The notes: a model not told the origin generated them from the letters alone. Positions 33,792-43,386 are shown, counted from the first letter of the stretch. The stretch is 64,000 bases of DNA from Paracidovorax avenae ATCC 19860 (GCF_000176855.2 NC_015138.1:868001-932000), one strand, 5' to 3'. Translations and numbers: made by a program.

Positions 33792-36700
33792 GTGTTTCGC
33801 CCCCTTCTGGCCTTCGTGCTCTCGCGCCGGCCCATCGTGCTGCTGGGCCTGCTGGCCTTCATGGCCGCCGGCATCCTCGCCTTCCTCCACCTCAACGTGG
33901 AGGCCTATCCCAACCCGGCGCCGGTGATCCTGGAGATCACGGCGCAGGCGCCCGGCCAGTCGGCCGAGGAAATGGAGCGCTACTACACCCGGCCGATGGA
34001 AGTGGGCCTGGCCACCACGCCGGGCGTGGACAACATCCGCTCGACCTCGTTCTACGGCCTGTCGTTCGTGCGCGTCACCTTCAAGTACGGCACCGACTAT
34101 TACTTCGCGCTCACCCAGGTGGCCAACAACCTGCAGGCCAACGTCAGCCTGCCGAACAGCGTGCAGCCGCAGATCCAGGCGTCCAGCCTGGTGGGCGAGA
34201 TCCTGCGCTACCAGGTCAAGGGGCCACCGGGCATGGGCCTGACGCAGCTGCGCACGCTGCAGGACTGGGTGATCCAGCGCCGGCTGCTCACGGTGCCCGG
34301 CGTGGCGCAGGTGGTGACCTGGGGTGGCACCACGAAGGAATACCACGTGGAGCCGGACGCGAAGCTGCTGGAGTCGCGCGGCGTGACGCTGCAGCAGCTG
34401 ATATCCGCCATCGGCAATGCCAACCTCAACGTGGGCGGCCGTGCGATCAGCGTGGGCGACCAGTCGGTCAACATCCGCGGCCTGGGTGCAGTCGAGAGCC
34501 TGGCCGACATCGGCAACGTGGTCATCACCCAGCAGAACGGGCTGCCCATCCAGGTCAAGGACGTGGCGCATATCTCCGAGGGCACGGTGCCGCGCCTGGG
34601 CGAGGCCGGACGCGACGACCAGAACGACGTGGTGACCGGCGTGGTGATCATGAACCGCACGCTGCACACCAAGGACGTGATGGAGCGCGTGCAGCAGGCA
34701 GTGGAGAAGATCAACGGCGACCACAGCCTGCCGCCCGGCGTGCACCTGGCGCCGTACTACGACCGCTCGGCGCTGGTGAACGTGACCACGCACACGGTGC
34801 TGCACAACCTGGTGTTCGGCTGCCTGCTGGTGTTCCTCATCCAGTGGATCTTCCTGGGCGACCTGCGCAGCGCGGTGATCGTGAGCGTGAACATTCCGTT
34901 CGCGCTGTTCTTCAGCATCATGATCCTGGTGCTGACCAACGAATCGGCCAACCTGCTGTCGCTCGGGGCGGTGGACTTCGGGATCATCGTGGATTCGGCG
35001 GTGATCCTGGTGGAGAACGTGTTCCGCAACTTCCAGCGCAGCCGCGGCGACCGTGCGACGTCGCTGCGTGCGCTGGCGCGCGAGCCCGACGGGGCAGCAC
35101 TGACACCCGCCACGGGCTGGACGGCGCGCCTGCGCACCATCTACCTGAGCGCCCGGCAGGTGGACAGCTCGGTGCTGTTCTCCACCTGCATCACCATCGC
35201 CGCGTTCACGCCGCTCTTCACCATGCAGGGGGTGGAAGGGCAGATCTTCGGGCCCATGGCGCGCACCTACGGCTACGCCCTGGCGGGCGCGCTGCTGGCC
35301 ACCTTCACCATCACGCCGGTGCTGGCGAGCTACCTGCTGCCGCGCAAGGTGGAAGAGAAGGAGACGCTCATCGTGCGCGCCATCCACCATGCCTACCGCC
35401 CGGCGCTGCACTGGGTGCTGGCCCATGCGCGCACCACGGTGGCGATCGGCTGCGTGGCGCTGCTGGCCGGGGGGCTGCTGGCGACGCGGCTGGGCAGCGA
35501 GTTCCTGCCGGCGCTGGAAGAAGGCAACCTGTGGATACGCGCCTCCATGCCGCCCACCATCTCGCTGGAGGCCGGCACCGAGCAGGTCAACCGCATGCGG
35601 GCGCTGATCAAGGCCTATCCGGAGGTCGTCACCGTGGTCTCGCAGCACGGCCGGCCGGACGACGGCAGCGATGCCTCGGGCTTCAATAACGTGGAGCTGT
35701 TCGCGCCGCTGAAGCCCTTCGGCGATTGGCGGCCCGGCATGACCAAGGAGCGCCTGGTCACCGAGCTGCAGTCGAAGTTCGAGAGCGCCTTTCCGGGCGT
35801 AGGCTTCAATTTCTCGCAGTACATCCAGGACAACGTGGAAGAGGGCCTGTCGGGCGTGAAGGGTGCCAACTCGGTCAAGATCATCGGGCCCGACCTGCCC
35901 ACGCTGGAGAGGCTGGCCGACGAGGTGATGGGCGTGATGCGGCAGGTCGATGGCGTGGCCGACCTGGGCACCTTCCACACGCTGGGCCAGCCGAACATGA
36001 ACATCCACATCGACCGGGCCCGCGCCGCCCGCTACGGCCTGAACACGGGCGACGTGAACGCCACCATCCAGGCCGCGCTGGCCGGCACCAATGCCACCAC
36101 GGTGCTGGAGGGCGACCGGCAGTTCGGCCTGACGGTGCGCTTCCCGAAGGAGCAGCGCGGCAGCATTGACGCGGTGCGGGCGCTGCGCATCGGCTACACC
36201 ACGAGCGGCGGCGGCACGGCCTTCATCCCGCTGACCGACGTGGCCACGATCTCGGTGGATACGGGCGCGACCTACATCTACCACGAGAGCAACGAGCGCT
36301 ACATCCCGATCAAGTTCAGCGCGCGCGGGCGCGACCTGGGCAGCACGGTGTCGGAGGTGCAGCGCAAGGTGGCCGAGCAGGTACAGCTGCCCGAGGGCTA
36401 CCGCATCACCTATGCCGGCGAGTTCGAGGAACTGCAGCAGGCCAAGGCGCGCATGATGGTCGCCATCCCGCTGGCCGTGGCGCTGATCGTGGTGCTGCTC
36501 TACGCGCTCTTCAGCAACTTCGCGTACAGCCTGCTCACGCTGGCGGCGGTGCCCTTCACCGTGCTGGGCGGGGTGCTGGCGCTCTGGATCTCGGGGCAGG
36601 TGCTGAGCGTGTCGGCCATCATCGGCTTCATCTCGCTGCTGGGCGTGTCGGTGATGGACGGCATCCTGATCCTGACCTGCTTCAAGGAACTGCGCGCAGC

Positions 36701-36974
36701 GGGCCGCAATGCCCTGGACGCGATCACCGAAGCGTACGAGAGCCGCATGCGGCCGCTGCTGATGACGGCGCTTTCGGCCTGCATCGGGCTGTTCCCGGCC
36801 GCCCTGTCGCACAGCATCGGCAGCGAGGTGCAGCGGCCGCTGGCTACCGTGGTGGTGGGCGGCATGCTGATCGGGCCGCTGTTCCTGCTGCTGGTCGTGC
36901 CGGCGCTGCGCCTGTTGGTGCTGCGGCGCATGAAGTCGTCGAACCGCCGGCAAGGCCTGGGAGGCAAGAGATGA
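33792..36974 (+). CDS. RND efflux permease, heavy-metal (HME/CzcA-like) type
   Basis: A 1060-residue, 12-helix inner-membrane antiporter. The fourth helix carries the HME proton-relay signature VDFGIIVDSAVILVEN (two Asp and one Glu as in CzcA). The large loops include VEAYPNPAPVILEI near the start and GVDNIRSTSFYGLSF. The GTG start has AGGAG 8 nt upstream. Metal-export and other CzcA-clade substrates (for example organic compounds in some betaproteobacteria) cannot be told apart by eye; the typical CusA/CzcA metal-binding Met or acidic cluster was not confirmed. The stop runs into an intergenic repeat before the outer-membrane gene. Confidence 0.9.
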   Translation: MFRPLLAFVLSRRPIVLLGLLAFMAAGILAFLHLNVEAYPNPAPVILEITAQAPGQSAEEMERYYTRPMEVGLATTPGVDNIRSTSFYGLSFVRVTFKYGTDYYFALTQVANNLQANVSLPNSVQPQIQASSLVGEILRYQVKGPPGMGLTQLRTLQDWVIQRRLLTVPGVAQVVTWGGTTKEYHVEPDAKLLESRGVTLQQLISAIGNANLNVGGRAISVGDQSVNIRGLGAVESLADIGNVVITQQNGLPIQVKDVAHISEGTVPRLGEAGRDDQNDVVTGVVIMNRTLHTKDVMERVQQAVEKINGDHSLPPGVHLAPYYDRSALVNVTTHTVLHNLVFGCLLVFLIQWIFLGDLRSAVIVSVNIPFALFFSIMILVLTNESANLLSLGAVDFGIIVDSAVILVENVFRNFQRSRGDRATSLRALAREPDGAALTPATGWTARLRTIYLSARQVDSSVLFSTCITIAAFTPLFTMQGVEGQIFGPMARTYGYALAGALLATFTITPVLASYLLPRKVEEKETLIVRAIHHAYRPALHWVLAHARTTVAIGCVALLAGGLLATRLGSEFLPALEEGNLWIRASMPPTISLEAGTEQVNRMRALIKAYPEVVTVVSQHGRPDDGSDASGFNNVELFAPLKPFGDWRPGMTKERLVTELQSKFESAFPGVGFNFSQYIQDNVEEGLSGVKGANSVKIIGPDLPTLERLADEVMGVMRQVDGVADLGTFHTLGQPNMNIHIDRARAARYGLNTGDVNATIQAALAGTNATTVLEGDRQFGLTVRFPKEQRGSIDAVRALRIGYTTSGGGTAFIPLTDVATISVDTGATYIYHESNERYIPIKFSARGRDLGSTVSEVQRKVAEQVQLPEGYRITYAGEFEELQQAKARMMVAIPLAVALIVVLLYALFSNFAYSLLTLAAVPFTVLGGVLALWISGQVLSVSAIIGFISLLGVSVMDGILILTCFKELRAAGRNALDAITEAYESRMRPLLMTALSACIGLFPAALSHSIGSEVQRPLATVVVGGMLIGPLFLLLVVPALRLLVLRRMKSSNRRQGLGGKR

Positions 36975-36975
36975 G

Positions 36976-37115
36976 GTACATCCCCCTGAGCGGCTTTGCC
37001 GCTTCCCCCTTCTCTCCGTGCGCTGCGCGCCCGGGGAAGGGGGACGACGCCAGCGCGGCGGGGCGGCCCTTGCGCGGCGTCTGCTGGACTGGGGCCGCGC
37101 AGACTTTCAGGCAGT
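36976..37115. repeat. Hairpin-rich intergenic element (dispersed-repeat-like)
   Basis: Between the permease and outer-membrane genes lies a non-coding block with agcggc-ttt-gccgct (36989-37003, perfect 6-bp stem) and tccccctt / aaggggga (37004-37011 with 37037-37044), followed by a GC-rich stretch ending in cccttgcgcggcgtctg. From memory, closely similar blocks are scattered between genes in Acidovorax and relatives. Only one copy is evident in this window. Confidence 0.5.
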
Positions 37116-37134
37116 GCGCCATGGGGGGGCGGAT

Positions 37135-38541
37135 ATGACCACGATCTTTGAACGGACGTTCTGCGCGGCTTGCGTGTCGCTGGCCCTGGCCGGGTGCGCG
37201 GTGGAGCCCGACTACACCGCGCCGGCCACGCCGGCCCCGGCGTCGCTCACCCGCGATGCGCTGGCACTGCCGCTGCAGCCCGGGCCCGTGGCGCAGGACT
37301 GGTGGACGGTGTTCGGCAGCGCGCCGCTCGATGCCCTGGTGGCCGAGGCGCTGGCGCACAGCCCCACGGTCGATGCCGCGCGCGCCACGCTGCGTGCGGC
37401 GCAGGAGAACGTTGCCGCCCAGCGCGGGCTGTTCTATCCGCAGGTGCAGGCCAGCCAGAACAACACGCGGCAGAACACGGGGAAAACCCAGTCGTCGCCG
37501 CTGAATTCGGGCGACACGGTGTTCAACTACCACACCGCGCAGCTCAGCGTGGCCTACACGCCCGACCTGTTCGGTGGCAACCGGCGGCAGGTCGAATCGC
37601 TGCAGGCGTCGGCCGAGCAGCAGCGCTGGCAGCTGGAAGGCGCGCGCCTGACGCTGGCGAGCAACCTGGTCGGCGCCGTGCTGCAGGGGGCGATGCTGGC
37701 CGAGCAGGTGGAACTGACCGACAAGGCCGTGGCCGCGATGCAGGAGCAGTTGCGCGTGATGCGCAACCTGCAGCGCGCCGGCTATGCCAGCGGCCTGGAC
37801 GTGGCGACGCAGGAGAACCTGCTGGGCCAGGCGCAGCAGGCGCTGCCGCCGCTGCAGAAGCAGCTGGAGCAGACCCGCAACCTCGTGGCGGTGCTGGCGG
37901 GCCGCACGCCCGACGCCGTGCTGCCACTGCCGCGGCTGGCGGAGCTGGCCCCGCCGCCTCTGCCCCAGGCCGTGCCGTCGCAGCTGGTGGCACAGCGGCC
38001 CGATGTGCGCGCGGCCGAGAGCGCGCTGCATGCGGCCAGCGCGTCGATCGGTGTGGCGGAGGCGGCGCGCTTTCCCCAACTGTCGCTGACGGCGGCGCTG
38101 GGTGGCGGGGCCACGGATTTCGGCCGCATGTTCTCCGCGGGCAACGCGGTCTGGTCGCTGGGTGCGGGGCTGCTGATGCCAATCTTCGACGGCGGGACGC
38201 TCGCGGCGCGCCAGCGCGCGGCCGAAGCGCAGTTCGATGCGGCGGCGGCGCAGTACCGCGGCGCGGTGCTGACCGCGTTCCAGAACGTCGCGGACACGCT
38301 GTATGCGCTGTCGATCGACCAGCGGGCCCTGCAGGTGGCGAATGCCAGCGTGGAGGCCACCCGGTCCGGCTACGAACTCACGCGCTCGCAGCTCGCGCAG
38401 GGCTATGCCTCGCGGCCGTCGCTGCTGGCCGCCGAGCAGGCCTGGCGGCAGGCGCAGGCCGCGCGGGCCGCTGCCTACGGCACGCTGCTGGGCGACAGCG
38501 TGGCGCTGTACCAGGCGGTGGGCGGCGGCGTCCAGCCGTGA
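37135..38541 (+). CDS. RND efflux outer-membrane lipoprotein, NodT/OprM family
   Basis: A 468-residue TolC-like protein. The signal peptide ends in the lipobox LALAGC, followed by AVEPDYTAPATPAPASL as in NodT-family proteins. Two homologous OEP halves follow: SPTVDAARATLRAAQENVAAQRGLFYPQVQAS, AYTPDLFGGNRRQVESLQA, then LVAQRPDVRAAESALHAASASIGVAEAARFP and the second hairpin. It completes the adaptor-permease-channel set. The start is at 37135, just after a G-rich site. It is separated from the permease by 160 bp of repeat-like DNA, which may lower its expression relative to the pump. Confidence 0.9.
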   Translation: MTTIFERTFCAACVSLALAGCAVEPDYTAPATPAPASLTRDALALPLQPGPVAQDWWTVFGSAPLDALVAEALAHSPTVDAARATLRAAQENVAAQRGLFYPQVQASQNNTRQNTGKTQSSPLNSGDTVFNYHTAQLSVAYTPDLFGGNRRQVESLQASAEQQRWQLEGARLTLASNLVGAVLQGAMLAEQVELTDKAVAAMQEQLRVMRNLQRAGYASGLDVATQENLLGQAQQALPPLQKQLEQTRNLVAVLAGRTPDAVLPLPRLAELAPPPLPQAVPSQLVAQRPDVRAAESALHAASASIGVAEAARFPQLSLTAALGGGATDFGRMFSAGNAVWSLGAGLLMPIFDGGTLAARQRAAEAQFDAAAAQYRGAVLTAFQNVADTLYALSIDQRALQVANASVEATRSGYELTRSQLAQGYASRPSLLAAEQAWRQAQAARAAAYGTLLGDSVALYQAVGGGVQP

Positions 38542-38560
38542 AGCCGGCGCCCGTGTGCTG

Positions 38561-39802
38561 TCAGGGCCGGAACACGCCGTCGTCGTAGGCGGCGTTGTAG
38601 TCGGCCGCGTCGCGCAGCGTCTTCTCGGCCATTTCCGCTGCAGCGGCCTGCAGCTTGGCCTGCCACTTGCCGCGGCGCGCGTAGTCGATCAGCTCGTCCG
38701 CGATGGCCGAGCCCTGGCGGCCCGCGCTGCGCAACTGGCCCCAGGCGACCAGCCTGCCCATGGTGGCGACGACACCGCGGATGTCGGCGAGCTTCTGGCT
38801 GGCGCCGGCGATCGTCACGCGGTCCTCCAGGGGCTGCAGGCCGCGCAGCACATAGGGCCGCCCACCCATCTCCACCGGCTGCAGGAACGCCATGGAAACG
38901 GCCTGCACGCGCCGCTGCACGGCCACCACCCGCTCGGCCTGCGAGCCCCAGCGGGGCTGCTTCGTCTTCAGGTGCGGGACCAGCGAGGATGGCAGGGCCT
39001 GCTTGAGGTCCAGCAGGTAGTTGCCATCGGGCGAGCCCTTGCCTTCCACGAGGATGGCGTAGCGGTCCACGCCCAGGCTGCCGGTGCCGGCGATGCGGCG
39101 GGCCACGTCGAGCACGCGGAAGAAGTGCGGGAAATGCGGATCGTGCGGCTGCGTCCTGGCGAAGTCTTCCATGAAGCCCATCACCTCGGCGCGCTGGGCG
39201 TCGGAGGCAGGCAGGGCCTTGCGGCCGTCGGTGCGCAGCGTGCGCTTGCGGCCTTTTTTCACCGTGCGGCCATCGAGGAAGGTGGCGCGCTGCCGGTCCC
39301 GCAACCCGTCCAGCAGGGTGCGGACCAGTCCCTGCGCGGTCTGCGGCTCCACCCAGTAGGCCTTGCCGTCGCCCAGCGCATGCACATAGGCGGACAGGAA
39401 GGCCGTGCAGAGCGCTTCCACCGCAAGGGGCTCGAGCTGCAGGCTGCCGGCGCCCACCCGCAGGCTGGCCAGCAGCCGCACGAGGTCCCAGGTGGCGGGG
39501 GCGAGCGCGGCTTCGTCGAAGTCGTTCAGGTCGAAATACGCGATGCGGTGCTGGCCCTTGTAGCTGCCGAAGTTCTCCAGGTGCAGGTCGCCGCAGCACC
39601 AGGCGGGCGGGGCCGACTTGAAGATGCCGCCCCGCGGCAGGCGGGCGTAGAACAGGTGGCAGGTGCCGCGCAGGAAGACGAAGGGATCGCTGCGCATGCG
39701 CTCGTACTTGAGCGCCAGTCGTTCCGGGTCGCGGCCCGCGTTGTAGTGGAGGATTTCCTGTACGGCGTCCATGGAGAGGAACTCGGCTGTAGGGAACCCC
39801 AT
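38561..39802 (-). CDS. DUF2252 family protein
   Basis: A 413-residue protein matching DUF2252: FVFLRGTCHLFYARL, APPAWCCGDLHLENFGSYKG, IAYFDLNDFDEAALAPATWDLVRLLAS and GVDRYAILVEGKG. The GDLHLENF and FDxNDFD motifs resemble the catalytic HGDLHxxN and DxD motifs of aminoglycoside phosphotransferase/protein-kinase-like folds, so a kinase-like activity is possible, but none is established. It is convergent with the efflux operon (19-bp gap) and faces away from the sulfur cluster. The start at 39802 is tentative; MDAVQEI at 39772 is an alternative. No strong ribosome-binding site precedes either. Confidence 0.8.
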   Translation of the reverse strand: MGFPTAEFLSMDAVQEILHYNAGRDPERLALKYERMRSDPFVFLRGTCHLFYARLPRGGIFKSAPPAWCCGDLHLENFGSYKGQHRIAYFDLNDFDEAALAPATWDLVRLLASLRVGAGSLQLEPLAVEALCTAFLSAYVHALGDGKAYWVEPQTAQGLVRTLLDGLRDRQRATFLDGRTVKKGRKRTLRTDGRKALPASDAQRAEVMGFMEDFARTQPHDPHFPHFFRVLDVARRIAGTGSLGVDRYAILVEGKGSPDGNYLLDLKQALPSSLVPHLKTKQPRWGSQAERVVAVQRRVQAVSMAFLQPVEMGGRPYVLRGLQPLEDRVTIAGASQKLADIRGVVATMGRLVAWGQLRSAGRQGSAIADELIDYARRGKWQAKLQAAAAEMAEKTLRDAADYNAAYDDGVFRP

Positions 39803-39888
39803 TGTGCGCCCGCTGGCGGCCGTGCGGGCCCTGGAAGCCCCCTCGTGCCCGTTGTGCCTTCCCGCCGCGCCGCTGCACCGCCGCGGCC

Positions 39889-40677
39889 TCAGGCCGCCTG
39901 CGCCCATTCCTGCGCCGGCATGCCTTCGCCGAAGTACAGCGCCCGGATGTCGGCGCGCCCGCGCAGGTCCGCGGCGCTGCCGCACAGGGCGCTGCGGCCG
40001 GTCTCGAGCACGGTGGCCCGGTGGGCGTGGCGCAGCGCCACGGTGGAGTTCTGCTCGGCGATGAGCAGCGTCAGGCCTTCCTCGCGGTTGAGGCGCGCCA
40101 GCTCGCGGAAGATGTCCTCCACGGTGCGGGGCGCGAGACCCATGCTGGGTTCGTCCAGCACCAGCAGGCGGGGCCGCGCCATCAGCGCGCGGCCGATGGC
40201 GGCCATCTGCTGTTCGCCGCCGGAGGCGAGCCCGGCGGGCGTGCGGCGCAGGGCGTGCAGGCGTGGAAAGGCGGCATAGACGCGTTCCAGGTCCTGCGCG
40301 AACCGCGAGCGCGGCGCGCCGCCGCCCAGGCCGCCGGCGACGAGGTTTTCCTCGATCGTGAGCGACGGGAAGCAGTGCCGGCCCTCCAGCACGGGCACGA
40401 GGCCGCTGCGCACCAGCATATCCGGCGTGGCGCGCAGCACGTCGGCGCCCGCGAAGGCGATGCTTCCGCGCGCGACCTGGCCGCGCAGGGCCGGCAGCAG
40501 TTGGGAGACGGCGCGCAGCACCGTGGATTTGCCCGCGCCGTTGGCGCCCAGCAGGGCGTGGATCTCGCCGGCCCGCACGTCCAGGCTCACGCCCTGCAGC
40601 GCGGCGATGGCGCCGCGGTAGTGCACATGCACGTCCTGCAGGCGCAGCAGGGGTGCGCCGTCGTCCTGTGCGGCCAT
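39889..40677 (-). CDS. Branched-chain-type ABC transporter ATPase (LivF-like)
   Basis: A 262-residue ATPase: Walker A GANGAGKST, Q-loop region, a degenerate signature LASGGEQQMAAIGRAL in place of LSGGxQQ, Walker B RLLVLDEPSMGLAP and the H-region LTLLIAEQN. The SMGLAP motif after Walker B is typical of LivF. Last gene of the organosulfur operon, 5 bp after the SfnB-like gene. Together with the LivG-like ATPase, two permeases and binding protein upstream it forms a complete importer. The DUF2252 gene lies beyond it in the same direction, 86 bp away. Confidence 0.9.
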   Translation of the reverse strand: MAAQDDGAPLLRLQDVHVHYRGAIAALQGVSLDVRAGEIHALLGANGAGKSTVLRAVSQLLPALRGQVARGSIAFAGADVLRATPDMLVRSGLVPVLEGRHCFPSLTIEENLVAGGLGGGAPRSRFAQDLERVYAAFPRLHALRRTPAGLASGGEQQMAAIGRALMARPRLLVLDEPSMGLAPRTVEDIFRELARLNREEGLTLLIAEQNSTVALRHAHRATVLETGRSALCGSAADLRGRADIRALYFGEGMPAQEWAQAA

Positions 40678-40682
40678 GGCGC

Positions 40683-41972
40683 TCAGCTCCAGGCGTGGAA
40701 GGGCGGCTTCACGCCGTTCAGGTGGTAGTTGCCCACGATGGCGTACTTCCACCGCACCGGGTCGTGCAGCGTGTGGGTGCGCGCGTTGCGCCAGTGGCGG
40801 TCCAGGTGGTACTGGCCCAGCGTGGAGCGCGTGCCGGCGAGCTCGAAGAGCTTGTTGGCGGCCTGCAGGGCGATCTCGGTGGAGAGCACCTTGGCCTCGG
40901 CCACCGCGATCTGCGCGGCGGCCACGGTGTCCGCATCGGGCGTGGCCAGCGCGCGGTCGATGGCGCGGCCCGCGCGCTCCAGCAGCGCCTCGCTCGCGTG
41001 CAGGCGGATCTGCAGGTCGCCGACCGCGTGGATGGTGTAGGGATCTTCGGCGGCGGTATCGCGCTGGCTGTCCACCCAGGGGCGGGTCTTGGTGCGCACG
41101 AAGTCCTGGGTGTCCTCGATCGCGTTGCGGGCAATGCCCACGTCCACCGCGGCCTGGATGATCTGGAAGATCGCGCCGTCCGCGGAGGGCCGGTCGTAGC
41201 CCTTCCAGGCCGGCACGAGGTGGGTGCGGGGCACGCGCACCCGGTCGATGAGCACGGTGCCGCTCAGCGTGGTGCGCTGCCCGAAGCTGCTCCAGTCGTC
41301 GATGACCGACAGGCCGGGTGCGTCGCGCTCGGCGATGGCATACCAGGCGCGGCCCTGCGGATCGTTGGCCACGATGGGCACGTAGTGCGCCAGCAGCGCG
41401 CCGCTGGAGTAGAACTTGCGACCGCTTACCACGACGTGGTCGCCGTCCTCCACGAAGCGGGTCTCGAAGTCCGCGGCGCGGCGCGAGCCCGATTCGGAGA
41501 AGGCGTTGCCGAAGCGCGCGCCCGCGAGGATCTCGCCGAACAGCAGGCGCTGCTGCGCCTCGTCCGACACGGTGCGGATGGCGGCCACGATGCCCAGGTG
41601 GTTCTGGGTGATCTGTCCGATGGACGGGTCGGCCGCGGAGATGATCGCGATGACCTCCGCCAGCGTGGCGTACGACACCTCCGCGCCGCCATGGGCGCGG
41701 GGCACGTTGATGGCCCAGAGCCCGCTCTGGGAATAGGCATCGATCTCCTCCACCGGCCAGAGGCGGTCGCGGTCGCGCAGCGCGGCGCCCTCGCGGAAGC
41801 GCTCGGCCAGGCCGTGGGCGATGGCGATGGCCTCGGCGTCATCGCGGATCACGTGGGCCGGGGCCTTGGGGCGCGGCAGCCCCGGCACGGGCTGGCCGGG
41901 CTGCAGGGCCGCCTGCAGGGCATGCGGGCGGACGGGCTGTTCGGTGGCGGGGCTCTGGAGCACGGCGGACAT
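40683..41972 (-). CDS. SfnB-family acyl-CoA dehydrogenase-like flavoenzyme (sulfur acquisition)
   Basis: A 429-residue acyl-CoA-dehydrogenase-fold protein: IGQITQNHLGIVAAIRTV, GNAFSESGSRRAADFETRF, VVSGRKFYSSGALLAHYVP, SFGQRTTLSGTVLIDRVRVP, and a C-terminus ending [27 protein letters not shown]. This is the SfnB/DszC group, in which the CoA-oxidation fold is used as an FMNH2-dependent monooxygenase of reduced organosulfur compounds. The conserved C-terminal HTLHDP motif supports this. AGGAGG lies 7 nt before the ATG. Its place inside the sfnG-ABC operon supports a role in sulfone or sulfoxide use; the substrate is unknown. Confidence 0.85.
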   Translation of the reverse strand: MSAVLQSPATEQPVRPHALQAALQPGQPVPGLPRPKAPAHVIRDDAEAIAIAHGLAERFREGAALRDRDRLWPVEEIDAYSQSGLWAINVPRAHGGAEVSYATLAEVIAIISAADPSIGQITQNHLGIVAAIRTVSDEAQQRLLFGEILAGARFGNAFSESGSRRAADFETRFVEDGDHVVVSGRKFYSSGALLAHYVPIVANDPQGRAWYAIAERDAPGLSVIDDWSSFGQRTTLSGTVLIDRVRVPRTHLVPAWKGYDRPSADGAIFQIIQAAVDVGIARNAIEDTQDFVRTKTRPWVDSQRDTAAEDPYTIHAVGDLQIRLHASEALLERAGRAIDRALATPDADTVAAAQIAVAEAKVLSTEIALQAANKLFELAGTRSTLGQYHLDRHWRNARTHTLHDPVRWKYAIVGNYHLNGVKPPFHAWS

Positions 41973-42012
41973 GGTGGTTCCTCCTGGTGGCGTGGGTTGG
42001 GCGAGGGCGAAA

Positions 42013-43332
42013 TCAGTCGTCGATGCTGCGGCGCAGCGGGATCTTCCGGTCGCGGGCATAGGCTTCGGAGGACGCCTCGATCAGCGGCCGCAGCAGCTTC
42101 CAGTCCGGCGCGATCCAGTCGGAGACCACCTTCCACTGCCTGCCGTCCCATTGCTGGAAGGCCACGCGGCCGTCGCCTTCGTGGTTGTCCCAGGTCACGT
42201 GGATGGAGTGGAAGAGGCCCTTGGCGCCGAGCGCCGCGGCGCGCGCCTCGTCGATGCGCAGGTTCTCGAAGCCCCAGCGCACTTCGTCGCCGGTGAGGGT
42301 GCGCCGGCCGAATTTCGCCTGCGCGATGCGCACGGCCTCGACGTTGAGGATGCCGTTGAGCACCCCGAGGTTGTGATAGACGCTGCCGATGCGGCGCTGG
42401 TCCTCGAGGTTGCCCTTGCCCGCGGCGTACACGGTCTTGCGGATCTCCTGCAGCACGGGGTACTGGTCGCCCGCCGCCACCGTGGTGATGGCGGTGTAGC
42501 CCTTGGCGGCGTCGCCCGCTGGCAGCACGTCTTCCTCGGAGTTGGACCAGACGTTGCCGATGATGCGCGTGGCGGGGAAGCCCGTCTTCTGCGCGGTGCG
42601 CAGGGCCACGGGGTTCATCACGCCCCAGCCGCGCAGCACCACGTAGTCGGGCCTGGCGCGGCGGATGGCCAGCCACTGCGACTGCTGCTCGTTGCCGGGG
42701 TGCGGCACCTCGATCTGCTGCAGCGTGAAGCCGTACTGCTTCGCCAGCAGTTCGTAGATGGGGATCGTCTCCTTGCCGTAGGGCGAGCCGTGGTAGAGCA
42801 CCACGATCTTCCTGCCCTTGAGCTTGTCCGCGCCGCCTTCCTTGGCGGCGATGTAGTTCACGATGCCCGAGGTCTCGCTGTAGGGGTTGAGCAGGAGCGG
42901 GAAGGCGTACTTGAACACGCGGCCGTCGGTGGTGTCGGTGCGGCCGTGGTTGATGGTGACGAGCGGCACCTTGTCGGCGGTGACGCGGTCCAGCATGGCG
43001 TAGGCGATGCCCACGGAGAGCGGGTTCCAGGCGGCGATGCCGGGGCGGGTCTTGAAGCGCTCGTACACCTCCACGCCGCGCTCCACCTCGTACTGCGTCT
43101 CCCCTTCCGCCCAGGTCAGCTTCACGCCGCCCACGCCGCCGTCGCGCAGGTTCACCAGGTTCAGGTAGTCGATGAATCCGCCGAAGAAGCCCGTGCCCCC
43201 GGCGGCGTACGGGCCGACGCGGTAGCTCTGCAGCGGGAAGAACTGCTCGTCGGCCCGGACGGGCTGCACGGCGAGGGTGGCGGTGGCGGCCAGCGCGAGG
43301 GCAGCGGCGCGCAGGTGCGGAAGAAGGCGCAT
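42013..43332 (-). CDS. ABC transporter periplasmic binding protein (branched-chain/urea family)
   Basis: A 439-residue protein: the signal peptide is LRAAALALAATATLAVQPVRA followed by DEQFF; the mature protein is a two-lobe Peripla_BP_6-type fold (YAAGGTGFFGGFIDYLNLVN, YGKETIPIYELLAKQYG, PDYVVLRGWGVMNPVAL). The start ATG is 9 nt from AGGAG. A TTG three codons upstream overlaps that AGGAG site and is rejected. Family members bind amino acids, urea, amides or aromatic acids. Here the operon context (FMN reductase, SfnG, SfnB) points to an organosulfur ligand, which is inference. Confidence 0.88.
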   Translation of the reverse strand: MRLLPHLRAAALALAATATLAVQPVRADEQFFPLQSYRVGPYAAGGTGFFGGFIDYLNLVNLRDGGVGGVKLTWAEGETQYEVERGVEVYERFKTRPGIAAWNPLSVGIAYAMLDRVTADKVPLVTINHGRTDTTDGRVFKYAFPLLLNPYSETSGIVNYIAAKEGGADKLKGRKIVVLYHGSPYGKETIPIYELLAKQYGFTLQQIEVPHPGNEQQSQWLAIRRARPDYVVLRGWGVMNPVALRTAQKTGFPATRIIGNVWSNSEEDVLPAGDAAKGYTAITTVAAGDQYPVLQEIRKTVYAAGKGNLEDQRRIGSVYHNLGVLNGILNVEAVRIAQAKFGRRTLTGDEVRWGFENLRIDEARAAALGAKGLFHSIHVTWDNHEGDGRVAFQQWDGRQWKVVSDWIAPDWKLLRPLIEASSEAYARDRKIPLRRSIDD

Positions 43333-43386
43333 GGAAGACAACTCCTGGAGGACGGTGGTGAAGCGATGGAAAGGGAGGGGAGGGGG

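Noticed and set aside
33618..36953. Minus-strand open frame of 1111 codons opposite the RND permease
   Set aside because: It mirrors the codon structure of the plus-strand RND gene, is rich in His/Arg/Gln/Ala as expected of antisense frames in high-GC DNA, has no domain and no start signals.
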